NCBI GenBank assembly: GCA_001875345.1 | Contig: MIZA01000025.1 | Location: 1-53,175 of the forward strand | Length of the DNA stretch: 53,175 bases | Reading direction: 5' to 3' | Origin: Marine Group III euryarchaeote CG-Epi1 | Lineage (GTDB): Archaea; Thermoplasmatota; Poseidoniia; MGIII; CG-Epi1 | Shown: positions 1-7,545 of the stretch, piece by piece | Layout: every line of letters begins with the position of its first letter | How positions within the stretch are numbered: the stretch's first letter is position 1 | Made by a program: the position numbers and the translations under genes | Notes under the pieces: model-generated | Database searches by the model: none | What the model was told of the DNA's origin: nothing | Seen by the model: the letters and a program-made list of their open reading frames with translations, nothing else

Positions 1-435
1 GCCCGACCTGGCTCATTTAGATGTCCTTCCTGTAAATCAGTTTCTGATGTAGATGCAAATGGTGAAATGGAAATAACAGAGAAGGCAGATGATGCAAAGG
101 AAGAGGCTGAAGAGAAATCAACTGCAGCAGTACCCAAGGAAGAAGAGCCGAAAGAAAAGTCAAAAAGCCGTTTGTCACGAATGGAACAATTCTTGGCAGG
201 CAATAAGGAAGAGGAGAATGAGGAAAAGCCTAAAGGTCCAAAACTATCAGCATCTGAAAAATTAAAGCTATTGAAAGAAGATAGTGAGAGTAAATCAAAC
301 AGTTCTCAAGAATTTGTGGAAGTCGATGAAGAATCTGACGAAGATTTGTCTGATGATGATGACCCTAAGCGTTCTAAAAAACGTAAAAGCCCTCCGAAAG
401 GCGGCAGCTTTGGCCCAACAGTCGGCGGATTTTAA
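1..435 (+). CDS. C-terminal part of a zinc-ribbon, acidic-tailed protein (5' truncated)
   Basis: The reading frame is open from base 1, so the true start lies outside the window. The first visible residues contain a CPSC knuckle, which looks like one half of a zinc ribbon. The rest (about 120 residues) is highly charged and low in complexity: Glu/Lys-rich, then an acidic Ser/Asp stretch, a Lys/Arg patch and a Gly-rich tail ending in GGF. Such a tail is probably disordered. The stop codon overlaps the start of the YchF-like GTPase gene by one base (TAATG), so the two are probably co-transcribed. I do not recognise a specific function. An internal ATG at 67 is an alternative start only if the upstream coding is spurious, which the CPSC motif argues against. 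Confidence 0.6.
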   Translation, partial: ARPGSFRCPSCKSVSDVDANGEMEITEKADDAKEEAEEKSTAAVPKEEEPKEKSKSRLSRMEQFLAGNKEEENEEKPKGPKLSASEKLKLLKEDSESKSNSSQEFVEVDEESDEDLSDDDDPKRSKKRKSPPKGGSFGPTVGGF

Positions 436-1604
436 TGAAAGTAGGTTTAGTAGGAAAACCTAACGCTGGCAAATCAACTTTTTTTAATGCGGTAACATCA
501 GCTGTAGCACAAATAGGAGATTATCCATTTACAACAATAGATAAAAACGTGGGAATTGCCCATGTTCGAAAACCGTGCCCGAGTAAAGAATTAGGATTGA
601 TACCAAATCCCAATAATTCATTGTCTGAAGATGGAATACGCTATATTCCAATTGAAGTAATCGATGTTGCAGGCTTAGTTCCTGGAGCTCATGAAGGTAA
701 GGGAATGGGCAATAAGTTTCTTGACGATCTCAGGCAAGCAGATGTACTTATTCATGTCGTAGATTCTTCTGGTAAAACAGATTTAGAGGGTAACTCAGTT
801 GAATTAGCTGATCCCTTGGAGGAAATTTCTTTTTTAGAAAATGAGTTACATCATTGGATTGCAAATATTATAATTCGAAATTGGTCTCGTAGCGCTAGAG
901 CGGTTGAAGCTGGAGAGAAAATTGAAAATTTCTTGTCAGAAAGGTTAGCAGGTTTAAAAATTAGTAGAGAAGCTGTAATACTTTCATTACGAAAATCTGC
1001 AATATCAAAGCCAATTATGAAATGGGATATTGATGATGCTCTAATTTTAGCAAGAACTATTCAGCAAGTATCCAAGCCCATAGTTATAGCGGCAAATAAG
1101 GCGGATGTGGCTTCGGAACAAAATAAGAAGAATTTAGAGCGAGTCTCAGCCATTTTAACCTCATCTGATTTTGAATTGGCACTTAAGAATGCAAGTAAAG
1201 CTAATTTGATAGAATATAGTCCCGGTTCATCTAAATTTTCTAGTGATAGCAGTAATTTGAAAGATAATCAAATTAATGCCTTAAAATTAATTTCAGATTT
1301 TCTAGAAGAAAATGGCTCAACTGGAGTTCAGGAATGCCTTGAAAAAGCAGTTTTAGATAAATTGGATTTAATTGCAATATATCCAGTTGAAGACGAAACA
1401 CATTTCACTGATGGTCAGCAAAGAATTTTGCCAGATGCCTTTCTTCTTCCAAGAGGGTCAACTGCATTAGATTTAGCATACAAAGTACATACAGATATTG
1501 GAGACAGCTTCATTAGAGCAATAGATTGCAATAGCAAAAGAGTGATTGGCAGAGATCATGAGCTAAGCGATGGAGATATTATAAAAATTGTCGCTGGCTC
1601 ATAA
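435..1604 (+). CDS. YchF/OLA1-type GTP/ATP-binding protein (Obg family, TGS domain)
   Basis: This is a 389-residue translation-factor-class P-loop NTPase. The P-loop GKPNAGKS lies at residues 7-14, a G3 motif DVAGL near 77-81 and a G4-type ANKAD near residue 220. The C-terminal 80 residues form a TGS domain (LPRGSTALDLAYKVH, ending in a GDIIKIV segment). The domain order, length and large helical insertion after G3 match the archaeal YchF/OLA1 branch. The archaeal members keep NKxD, unlike bacterial YchF, so GTP may be the preferred nucleotide (family knowledge). These proteins associate with ribosomes. The ATG at 435 overlaps the upstream stop by one base. The 3' end overlaps the next gene's TTG start by 17 bases. 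Confidence 0.9.
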   Translation: MKVGLVGKPNAGKSTFFNAVTSAVAQIGDYPFTTIDKNVGIAHVRKPCPSKELGLIPNPNNSLSEDGIRYIPIEVIDVAGLVPGAHEGKGMGNKFLDDLRQADVLIHVVDSSGKTDLEGNSVELADPLEEISFLENELHHWIANIIIRNWSRSARAVEAGEKIENFLSERLAGLKISREAVILSLRKSAISKPIMKWDIDDALILARTIQQVSKPIVIAANKADVASEQNKKNLERVSAILTSSDFELALKNASKANLIEYSPGSSKFSSDSSNLKDNQINALKLISDFLEENGSTGVQECLEKAVLDKLDLIAIYPVEDETHFTDGQQRILPDAFLLPRGSTALDLAYKVHTDIGDSFIRAIDCNSKRVIGRDHELSDGDIIKIVAGS

Positions 1605-2292
1605 AGATAGAATAAGTGAGTTAGATTCTCTTAAGGCCTTAGCCTTAGTTATGATGCTTATCTCAAATTTTGTTTCAGATTTAAGTTTCTTTAAGATTAT
1701 GGAAGTTACTAAGGGTGACCCTTGGTGGTATCTTGCTAGAGCTACTGCATCTTTATTTGTTTGTATTTCCGGATTTTCATATTATTTAGCAAATCGAGAA
1801 AGTCCAAATTTCACAAGAGTATTTTTAAGGACAAAAAAGCTAATTTTTTGGGCATTTATGATTACAATTGTAACTTATTTTTTTCAACCAGATGCATATA
1901 TCCGTTTTGGAGTTCTGCATCTTTTAGCTTTAGCTAGCTTAGTAGCTTTCCCGTTTGTCAAAAAACCAATTATCGGCTTCTTGTTTGGTTTATTATTATT
2001 CTTTTTACCGTTGTCATCAGAATCAATGTTGGTGTGGATAGGGTTGAGAGAAACTGGTTTTTTTGCAGTAGACTATTTCCCATTGAATCCTTGGCTTGGA
2101 TTGTTTTTCATTTCAATGGTTTCAGCACGATTTTTCTATCCAGATGGTAAGGCCTTATCAAATATAAAATGGCCTGAAAAATGGATTTGGTTAGGAAGAA
2201 ATACTCTGTTGATTTATGTTTTTCATCAGCCCTTTCTAATAGCTATAATGCTTCTTACCGGAATCATTAGTTTTGATCAAGTGTTAGATTAG
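1588..2292 (+). CDS. DUF1624/HGSNAT-type membrane acyltransferase
   Basis: A 234-residue polytopic membrane protein with about six or seven hydrophobic segments. It opens with an R-x-x-E-L-D-S-L-K motif leading into the first membrane helix. It also has the FGVLHLLALAS segment and a YFPLNPWLGLF motif, all characteristic of the heparan-alpha-glucosaminide N-acetyltransferase catalytic family (DUF1624). Such proteins move acyl groups across a membrane onto sugars or other acceptors; the substrate here is unknown. The start is a TTG at 1588 inside the end of the YchF-like gene, and no better start sits before the conserved ELDSLK motif. Translational coupling with the upstream gene is likely. 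Confidence 0.7.
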   Translation: MSLAHKDRISELDSLKALALVMMLISNFVSDLSFFKIMEVTKGDPWWYLARATASLFVCISGFSYYLANRESPNFTRVFLRTKKLIFWAFMITIVTYFFQPDAYIRFGVLHLLALASLVAFPFVKKPIIGFLFGLLLFFLPLSSESMLVWIGLRETGFFAVDYFPLNPWLGLFFISMVSARFFYPDGKALSNIKWPEKWIWLGRNTLLIYVFHQPFLIAIMLLTGIISFDQVLD

Positions 2293-2322
2293 AGTAATAT
2301 ACTTGCCTCAGACTACCTTCTT

Positions 2323-2988
2323 GTGATATCAGATAATCTTAATGATATTCAGCGTAGAATCGATTCAGCACTTAAGGAATCAGGTAGAAAACCTGATTCT
2401 TGTACTTTAATTGGTGTTTCTAAAACTAAACCATTATCCCAAATAAGAGAAGCTTTTGATTCAGGTTTGAGAGATTTTGGTGAGAATTATGTTGAAGAAT
2501 TTGTTTCCAAATATAGAGAATACAGCCCTAGCGAATTAAATTATCATTTCATGGGAAGGCTACCGACAAAGAAAGTACGTAAAATAGTAGGCAATTCGTC
2601 GCTAATTCATTCAGTTAGTTCATTGAAATTAGCAAAGAAAGTAGATTTTGTAGCAGGAGAAGAAGACATGGTCCAAAAAATTTTAATTCAGGTCAACCAG
2701 GGTAATGAATCTTCAAAAAGTGGATTTAGTATCAATTTAGGAGATTATTTTGAGGAATTAATATCACTTTCAAATATTAATATTTTAGGTTTGATGACCC
2801 TACCTCCATTTTCAGAACCCGCACGTCCTTTCTTTGTTTCATTAAGAAAATTAAGAGATAAATTAGAAAGTCAATTTAACATAAAATTACCTTATTTGTC
2901 AATGGGGATGTCTGGAGATTTCGAAGAGGCCATAGAAGAAGGTTCTACGCACGTTAGAGTAGGAACTTCAATATTTGGTAAGCGCTAA
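2323..2988 (+). CDS. YggS-family pyridoxal-phosphate homeostasis protein
   Basis: A 221-residue single-domain TIM-barrel PLP protein. The VSKTKP motif puts the PLP-binding lysine at K34, followed by the family motif FGENYVEE and a C-terminal LSMGMSGDFEEAI plus VRVGTSIFG phosphate-binding segment. Family members buffer pyridoxal phosphate and influence amino-acid and keto-acid pools; no enzyme activity is established. The start is GTG at 2323, with a TATA-like TAATATA at 2295-2301 about 25 bases upstream, which fits a leaderless transcript. The gene converges on the FMN reductase gene, and the two stop codons overlap by 4 bases. Confidence 0.9.
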   Translation: MISDNLNDIQRRIDSALKESGRKPDSCTLIGVSKTKPLSQIREAFDSGLRDFGENYVEEFVSKYREYSPSELNYHFMGRLPTKKVRKIVGNSSLIHSVSSLKLAKKVDFVAGEEDMVQKILIQVNQGNESSKSGFSINLGDYFEELISLSNINILGLMTLPPFSEPARPFFVSLRKLRDKLESQFNIKLPYLSMGMSGDFEEAIEEGSTHVRVGTSIFGKR

Positions 2989-3494
2989 GATAATGCTTCA
3001 CTAATTCTTATTAAATCTTTTCCAAGTTCACTAATTCGTTGTTTAATTTCAGGGCTTGTTATTTTATTTCCATCAAAATCATTCTTAAGAGCGTATACAA
3101 ATTTTGGAATGATAATGCATCGATAATCTATCATTAAGGAGTTTGCGAATGACATCACGGACATGTAACTACTTTTACCACCCGCAGCGCAGATAAAACC
3201 AAATACTTTGTCGTACAACATTTTTCCACCTAACTCAATAACATTTTTGGCACCAGAACTAACATTGAAATTGTATATGGGTATTGCCATGATTATTCCT
3301 TTGGCATTCTTTACTTTTTTACGAAAGTCTATGACTTCTGGTAAATCGTAACACTTGTCTCCATCACACATGGGTAATGGATTATTTTGTAAATCAAAAA
3401 ATTCAGAGTCTTTAACACTTTCAGCGAGAACCTTGGCCATTATTTTACTTCGGCTACCCTCTCTTAAACTAGTACTAATTACTAAATAACTCAT
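2985..3494 (-). CDS. NADPH-dependent FMN reductase-like flavoprotein
   Basis: A 169-residue flavodoxin-fold protein. The N-terminal STSLREGSRSK loop is the FMN phosphate-binding segment of the NADPH-dependent FMN reductase family. The mid-protein IPIYNFNVSSGAKN motif and the FICAAGGKSSYMS segment bind the isoalloxazine in relatives. It probably reduces FMN, quinones or another electron acceptor with NAD(P)H; the physiological acceptor cannot be read from sequence. Its ATG overlaps the end of the upstream LVIVD lipoprotein gene by 4 bases (ATGA), so the two are probably co-translated. Confidence 0.8.
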   Translation of the reverse strand: MSYLVISTSLREGSRSKIMAKVLAESVKDSEFFDLQNNPLPMCDGDKCYDLPEVIDFRKKVKNAKGIIMAIPIYNFNVSSGAKNVIELGGKMLYDKVFGFICAAGGKSSYMSVMSFANSLMIDYRCIIIPKFVYALKNDFDGNKITSPEIKQRISELGKDLIRISEALS

Positions 3495-5443
3495 GCATTA
3501 AACAAGGGAGGGAATACATAGTCAGGATGTTTATCTCCATCATATTGTATTACATAAATTCCAGTAACCATTTCCGAAACAAAGATGTAACCTCTAGGGT
3601 CATATTGTAATCCCCAGTCAAAAGGAATCATACAAGAAGCCCAACAGTCTGCCATATCATATCCTAGTTCTTCAGTGGCATTATCTAGCCAGTCAGGTCC
3701 ATGAGGCAGATAATATCCTAGGGTGTCGGTAGTTCCCATTTTTTCTATAGCTTGCCAACCTTGGTCAGGACTTACTATTCCATCTTTCCAAACTATAGTT
3801 TCCCATATCCTATCGTGACCAGTTATCCACGTTCCAGCATGATAGTGAGTCCAATAAACATTTCCATTTGTACCCGTATCTCCATTGTGTGGAGAATAAA
3901 TATATATATTTGGAATGAAATGATGTTCATGTTCACTTCCATCGCTCCTGACGCCTTTTCCAGGTAGCTTCCATTCTGAAACTAAAAATGGTTTCGCAGG
4001 ATCAGTAGTATCAATTGTTCTTACATATCCGGTGTGATTATCGTTTTGCCCATATTCAGGTGCTATCAAAGTATAATGTCTCCAGTTTACACCGAATTCA
4101 GGATCATCAGGTCCAGTTCCACAAGAAGCAGGCCACTCAGATTCATCTACGTATTTTGATATTCCATTACAAATTAAATGGTCGTATGGTACTGCATAAT
4201 GAATCCAGCCATTACCTTCAAGCTTTGAAGTCCATACTTCGGCACTCATTCCAGCATGACCGCCTCCTTCAGGACCATACCATCCGCTGGAATCAGTAGG
4301 GCAACCCAACCATCTTCCCACTTCATTATTTTGAGGCCATGTTAGTCCATTAGGATCTGCGACAGGAGGCGGATTTGATACGTCTAGTATTCTTAATCCT
4401 GCATCCCAATAAGAAACGTATAGCAGTATTTGATTTGTAATAGGATGTCTATGAATTACATTATCATGATTAAAGACTGTACCTCCACATGTAGTGGCAG
4501 GATCGGGTGAATATCCTCCCCATCGGACAATTTCTTTAGATTCATTTTCACCTTGAATAAATGATTCCAAACCGTCAGGTGCATAGAATATTTGAGTTCC
4601 CTTGTACAGCCCAGCTCCATTTATTTCAGGATAAGGATCGGCTCCAAACAAGAATACTTCACAATCATCTGTATTCCAGTCAGGAATATCATTACTACAG
4701 TATACGTGAATATCTTGGTTGTGGAAACCTGCTGGAGGATTATTCCATTCAGCTCTTTTAACAGGGTAAGATTTGTCACTTACATCAATTAAATCTAGTC
4801 TATTAGCTCCGCTGTTTGCATCGTCATCATTAGGTATAGGATCTAATTCAGAATTTGTGAGTTCGTGATTAATCAATACCCAATTATTGTCTTGTGTTAC
4901 TTTAATGTCAATTATTCTTGCTACTTCGGCATAGTATGTCGAAAGTAAGATAATATTGTTTGGCTCACTTATATCCAAAATTTCAAATTGATTGTAGCTT
5001 GAAACGTACGCATAACATCCGCCTTGTGTTCCAACCTTTACGCAGCCTTCAAGGAAATTACCTTCAATTGCTATTTCTGAATTATCTCCGGGAGTGGGGG
5101 CTACATTTTTGTATTCTGGATAACAAGGCCTACCTGCAGTATTATCTAATTCAGCAGGAGGCTTTTCGTTACCATCACAGTTTAAATTATGATAATCAAT
5201 TAAAGTTATATTATCAGTTTGTAGAAAATGTTGCATTAAGTTAGTATGTTGATGATTTTGATCTAGCCCTGTACAATTCTCACAGTTTTCAGATTCAACA
5301 ATCGGGTCTACCCATCCTTCGGTTTCACTACTGCTGGACGAACTGTCGTCTAAACATCCTGAAAATGCTATTCCAATAAATAGAAAAGTTATGCTGTAAC
5401 TCAAAATTTGTTTCTTAATCAATCTTCCACACCATACATGCAT
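3491..5443 (-). CDS. LVIVD-type beta-propeller lipoprotein
   Basis: A 650-residue exported protein. The N-terminus has a basic start, a hydrophobic core and a lipobox-like AFSGC with C30 as the likely lipidated residue, followed by a Ser/Glu spacer. The mature part shows repeated units of the type ILDISEPNNIILLS, LIDVSDKSYP, ILDVSNPPPV and TIDTTDPAKPFLVSEW. These are LVIVD repeats that build a beta-propeller, comparable in layout to selenium-binding-protein-like propellers. Several His-rich stretches (for example HEHHF) and paired cysteines could bind metal or form disulfides. It probably sits on the outer face of the membrane. Substrate and function are unknown. It is transcribed divergently from the thioesterase gene. 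Confidence 0.75.
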   Translation of the reverse strand: MHVWCGRLIKKQILSYSITFLFIGIAFSGCLDDSSSSSSETEGWVDPIVESENCENCTGLDQNHQHTNLMQHFLQTDNITLIDYHNLNCDGNEKPPAELDNTAGRPCYPEYKNVAPTPGDNSEIAIEGNFLEGCVKVGTQGGCYAYVSSYNQFEILDISEPNNIILLSTYYAEVARIIDIKVTQDNNWVLINHELTNSELDPIPNDDDANSGANRLDLIDVSDKSYPVKRAEWNNPPAGFHNQDIHVYCSNDIPDWNTDDCEVFLFGADPYPEINGAGLYKGTQIFYAPDGLESFIQGENESKEIVRWGGYSPDPATTCGGTVFNHDNVIHRHPITNQILLYVSYWDAGLRILDVSNPPPVADPNGLTWPQNNEVGRWLGCPTDSSGWYGPEGGGHAGMSAEVWTSKLEGNGWIHYAVPYDHLICNGISKYVDESEWPASCGTGPDDPEFGVNWRHYTLIAPEYGQNDNHTGYVRTIDTTDPAKPFLVSEWKLPGKGVRSDGSEHEHHFIPNIYIYSPHNGDTGTNGNVYWTHYHAGTWITGHDRIWETIVWKDGIVSPDQGWQAIEKMGTTDTLGYYLPHGPDWLDNATEELGYDMADCWASCMIPFDWGLQYDPRGYIFVSEMVTGIYVIQYDGDKHPDYVFPPLFNA

Positions 5444-5454
5444 TTTCTGAGCAC

Positions 5455-5471
5455 ATTATATAGTTTAATAC
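5455..5471. promoter_or_regulatory. Divergent core promoter region (TATA-like boxes)
   Basis: The 46-base gap between the divergent lipoprotein and thioesterase genes holds ATTATATAG at 5455-5463, centred about 31 bases before the thioesterase ATG at 5490. On the other strand GTATTAAA (5464-5471) is centred about 25 bases before the lipoprotein start. Both distances fit archaeal leaderless promoters. Confidence 0.5.
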
Positions 5472-5489
5472 GGGTTCCTTTCCATCAAT

Positions 5490-5882
5490 ATGGAAGAAAC
5501 AATATCACCATTGACGTCTATACCAACTTTGAGGCAGTTGGCAATGCCAAAAGATACTAATGCCCTTGGTACAATATTTGGTGGTGTAATTTTAAGCCAA
5601 ATTGATCAAGCTGCAGCAATTGAAGCTCATAAATATCACAAAGGAGCAGTTGTAACTGTGGCCATGGATGAAATCGAGTTTAAGCAACCTGTTTTTGTTG
5701 GTGATGTAGTTTCCTATTATGCAACCACTCATAAGTTAGGCAGAACATCAGTCACTATAGACGTTCATGTTTTCGCACAGAGGCAATTTGCTGAAGAAGG
5801 CAAATTTATACCTGTTACGGAAGCTAGAGCAGTTATGGTTGCAGTAGATTCAGACAATAAACCAATAGCATTGAATAAGTGA
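5490..5882 (+). CDS. YciA-like acyl-CoA thioesterase (hotdog fold)
   Basis: A 130-residue hotdog-fold protein. It carries the acyl-CoA thioesterase motif DTNALGTIFGG followed by the helix LSQIDQAAAIEA, whose Asp is catalytic in YciA relatives. FKQPVFVGDVV and a terminal ARAVMVAVD strand complete the fold. It probably hydrolyses short- to medium-chain acyl-CoAs in the cytoplasm, which could relieve CoA trapping during the branched-chain amino-acid breakdown encoded elsewhere in the window (inference). Its TGA overlaps the GTG start of the LysE-family gene by 3 bases. Confidence 0.88.
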   Translation: MEETISPLTSIPTLRQLAMPKDTNALGTIFGGVILSQIDQAAAIEAHKYHKGAVVTVAMDEIEFKQPVFVGDVVSYYATTHKLGRTSVTIDVHVFAQRQFAEEGKFIPVTEARAVMVAVDSDNKPIALNK

Positions 5883-6472
5883 ATATCCCTTTACTAATTG
5901 CAGCCCTAGTTTTCTTAATTCCGATGTACATAACACCAGGTCCAAACAATATCCTTTGTGCAGTTCATGGTTCTCAGCACGGTTTTCGGGCTACAATACC
6001 CTTGATTTCAGGCTTTGTGATTGGTTGGTTTGTAATGGGATTATTCGTAGCGCTCACGATTGATTTCTTAGAGCAAAATACAGGTTTACTAACATATTTG
6101 ACAATGATTGGGGCATCTTACATGATTTATCTATCTTACAAAATAGCTACTTCTAAACCACTTGATGATGGTCCAAATGAGAGTCAGAGATTAACGCCTC
6201 TGACGGGAGCCATGTTACAATTTGTTAATGGTAAAGCTTGGATTCACGATATAGTTTTGTTGGGTAGTTTTGGGACTATTTTTGGAACTGGTATTTTGGC
6301 AAAGATGACTTTAATTATTTTTTCTATTATTCTTTGTCTACCTTTTGTTGCTCTATGGGCTGGCTTCGGTACATTCTTAAGAAATTTTTTTACTTCTCCC
6401 GAATCGTCGCTAATGTTAAACAGAGTAATGGGTTTTTCATTATTTATCGTGGCAGTGTGGCTTCTTGTTTAA
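5879..6472 (+). CDS. LysE/RhtB-family amino-acid exporter
   Basis: A 197-residue membrane protein with about six hydrophobic segments. The first segment carries the LysE signature: M-Y-I-T-P-G-P-N-N, then a G-S-Q-H-G-F-R loop and a second helix with SGFVIGW. LysE/RhtB proteins export amino acids or their analogues. Here the likely role is overflow efflux in an amino-acid-degrading cell, but the substrate cannot be predicted. The start is GTG at 5879, overlapping the thioesterase stop (GTGA), so the two genes are probably translated together. Confidence 0.85.
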   Translation: MNIPLLIAALVFLIPMYITPGPNNILCAVHGSQHGFRATIPLISGFVIGWFVMGLFVALTIDFLEQNTGLLTYLTMIGASYMIYLSYKIATSKPLDDGPNESQRLTPLTGAMLQFVNGKAWIHDIVLLGSFGTIFGTGILAKMTLIIFSIILCLPFVALWAGFGTFLRNFFTSPESSLMLNRVMGFSLFIVAVWLLV

Positions 6473-6478
6473 AATATA

Positions 6479-6544
6479 GCCTCTCAGCACTCATAGGGCT
6501 CTTCAAAGCACAAGGCTCAGCCGCAATATTTACATCACAGAGGC
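6479..6544 (-). ncRNA. Candidate archaeal box C/D 2'-O-methylation guide sRNA (possible tRNA-Met C34 guide)
   Basis: Read on the minus strand, the gap between the LysE-like and lipA genes has the full archaeal C/D layout. There is a 5' stem GCCTC (6544-6540), C box GTGATGT (6538-6532), an 11-nt guide (6531-6521), D' box CTGA (6520-6517), C' box TTGAAGA (6506-6500), a 12-nt guide (6499-6488), D box CTGA (6487-6484), and GAGGC (6483-6479) closing the stem. Guide lengths of 11 and 12 match the family. The D guide pairs with a target CACUCAUAGGGC. Five bases from the D box this points to the C of CAU, which fits C34 in an elongator tRNA-Met anticodon loop, a known archaeal C/D target. The D' guide target (CCGCAAUAUUU) is unidentified. 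A TATA-like AATAAATTATT lies at about 6569-6579. Confidence 0.7.
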
Positions 6545-6568
6545 CTATGCCTAGTGGGTAGTGCAAAA

Positions 6569-6579
6569 ATAATTTATTG
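6569..6579 (-). promoter_or_regulatory. TATA-like box for the C/D sRNA
   Basis: AATAAATTATT on the minus strand is centred about 28-30 bases before the predicted sRNA 5' end at 6544, the expected archaeal spacing. It lies next to the lipA promoter on the other strand (TAATATTATTA at 6585-6595), so the two units appear to be divergent. Confidence 0.4.
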
Positions 6580-6584
6580 ATAGA

Positions 6585-6595
6585 TAATATTATTA
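6585..6595 (+). promoter_or_regulatory. TATA-like box of the lipA-bkd-lipB operon
   Basis: TAATATTATTA is centred about 29 bases before the GTG start of lipA at 6619, consistent with a leaderless transcript driving the six-gene operon. No other gap large enough for a promoter occurs before lipB. Confidence 0.45.
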
Positions 6596-6618
6596 GGGAT
6601 ATCCCATCTGAAAAATAG

Positions 6619-7545
6619 GTGCTAGCAAACAAAAAACCTAAGAGGTTGCCAGAATGGTTCAAAGTTACCTTACCTTCAGGTGAGGATATGCAGCGTTATA
6701 ATTCAACTACTTCTTCTGTTAAGGACAATAAATTACATACTGTGTGTGAGGAAGCAAGGTGTCCAAATATTCACGATTGTTGGGGTAGAGGTACCGCAAC
6801 TTTCATGGTTGCGGGAAAAGCTTGTACACGAGGCTGTCGTTTTTGTGCAGTAGATACAATCCGCAATCCACCACCTCCAGATGAAGATGAGCCAATAAAG
6901 CTAGCAGAAGCGATAAAGAATATGGGCTTGACATATTCAGTAATTACTGTAGTAAATAGAGACGATATGGATGATGGAGGTGCACTCCACTACAAGAAAT
7001 GTATAGACAAAGTACATGAAATATGCCCTAAAGTTGGTATTGAATTCTTGTGCAGTGATTTGAGTGGCAATGTTAATGCGTTAGAATTTTTATTAGATAA
7101 TTCACCGCTTACTGTGTTTGCTCATAATGTTGAAACAGTTAGAAGACTTACACCAAGAGTTAGAGATCCGAGGGCTACATTTGATCAAAGCTTGTTAATT
7201 TTGAAAAAGGCTAAAGATTTCAGACCAGATATAATTACTAAGACAAGTATAATGCTTGGGCTTGGTGAAACAGAAGAGGATTTGTTAAGCGCATTCAGGG
7301 AGTTAAGAGATGCTAAAGTTGACTTGTTGACTTTAGGCCAATATCTTTCCCCAGGTCCTAGGTACCATCCAGTGGTGTCTTTTCCTTCACCTGAAACTTT
7401 TGATAGCCTTGCCCAGATAGCAAAAGAGATGGGTTTCAAAGCGATTGCCTCAGGTCCAATGGTTCGTTCATCTTACAGGGCAGAATCTTTAGTTGCTGCA
7501 GCAAAAGGCGAAACATTTGATATTGAATTGAAGGTGGTAGCATGA
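6619..7545 (+). CDS. lipA: Lipoyl synthase
   Basis: A 308-residue radical-SAM enzyme that inserts two sulfurs into protein-bound octanoyl groups. Both iron-sulfur clusters are visible: the auxiliary cluster cysteines C43, C48 and C54 (motif CEEARCPNIHDCW) and the radical-SAM CxxxCxxC at C69, C73 and C76. The C-terminal RSSYRAES supplies the conserved Ser ligand region typical of LipA. The start is GTG at 6619, matching both the TATA-box distance and family length. It is the first gene of an operon with all subunits of a branched-chain 2-oxoacid dehydrogenase and lipB. Its end overlaps bkdA1 by 4 bases (ATGA). Confidence 0.95.
   Translation: MLANKKPKRLPEWFKVTLPSGEDMQRYNSTTSSVKDNKLHTVCEEARCPNIHDCWGRGTATFMVAGKACTRGCRFCAVDTIRNPPPPDEDEPIKLAEAIKNMGLTYSVITVVNRDDMDDGGALHYKKCIDKVHEICPKVGIEFLCSDLSGNVNALEFLLDNSPLTVFAHNVETVRRLTPRVRDPRATFDQSLLILKKAKDFRPDIITKTSIMLGLGETEEDLLSAFRELRDAKVDLLTLGQYLSPGPRYHPVVSFPSPETFDSLAQIAKEMGFKAIASGPMVRSSYRAESLVAAAKGETFDIELKVVA

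Noticed and set aside
6488-6556. Imperfect inverted repeat (CACTCATAGG with CCTATGCCTAGTG) as a terminator or riboswitch
   Set aside because: The pairing is interrupted, there is no T-tract, and the box C/D layout explains the conserved-looking elements better.
6444-6662. 72-codon minus-strand frame across the LysE-lipA gap
   Set aside because: It runs through the lipA start and the lysE end, has no supporting promoter or family match, and the same bases read convincingly as a C/D sRNA.
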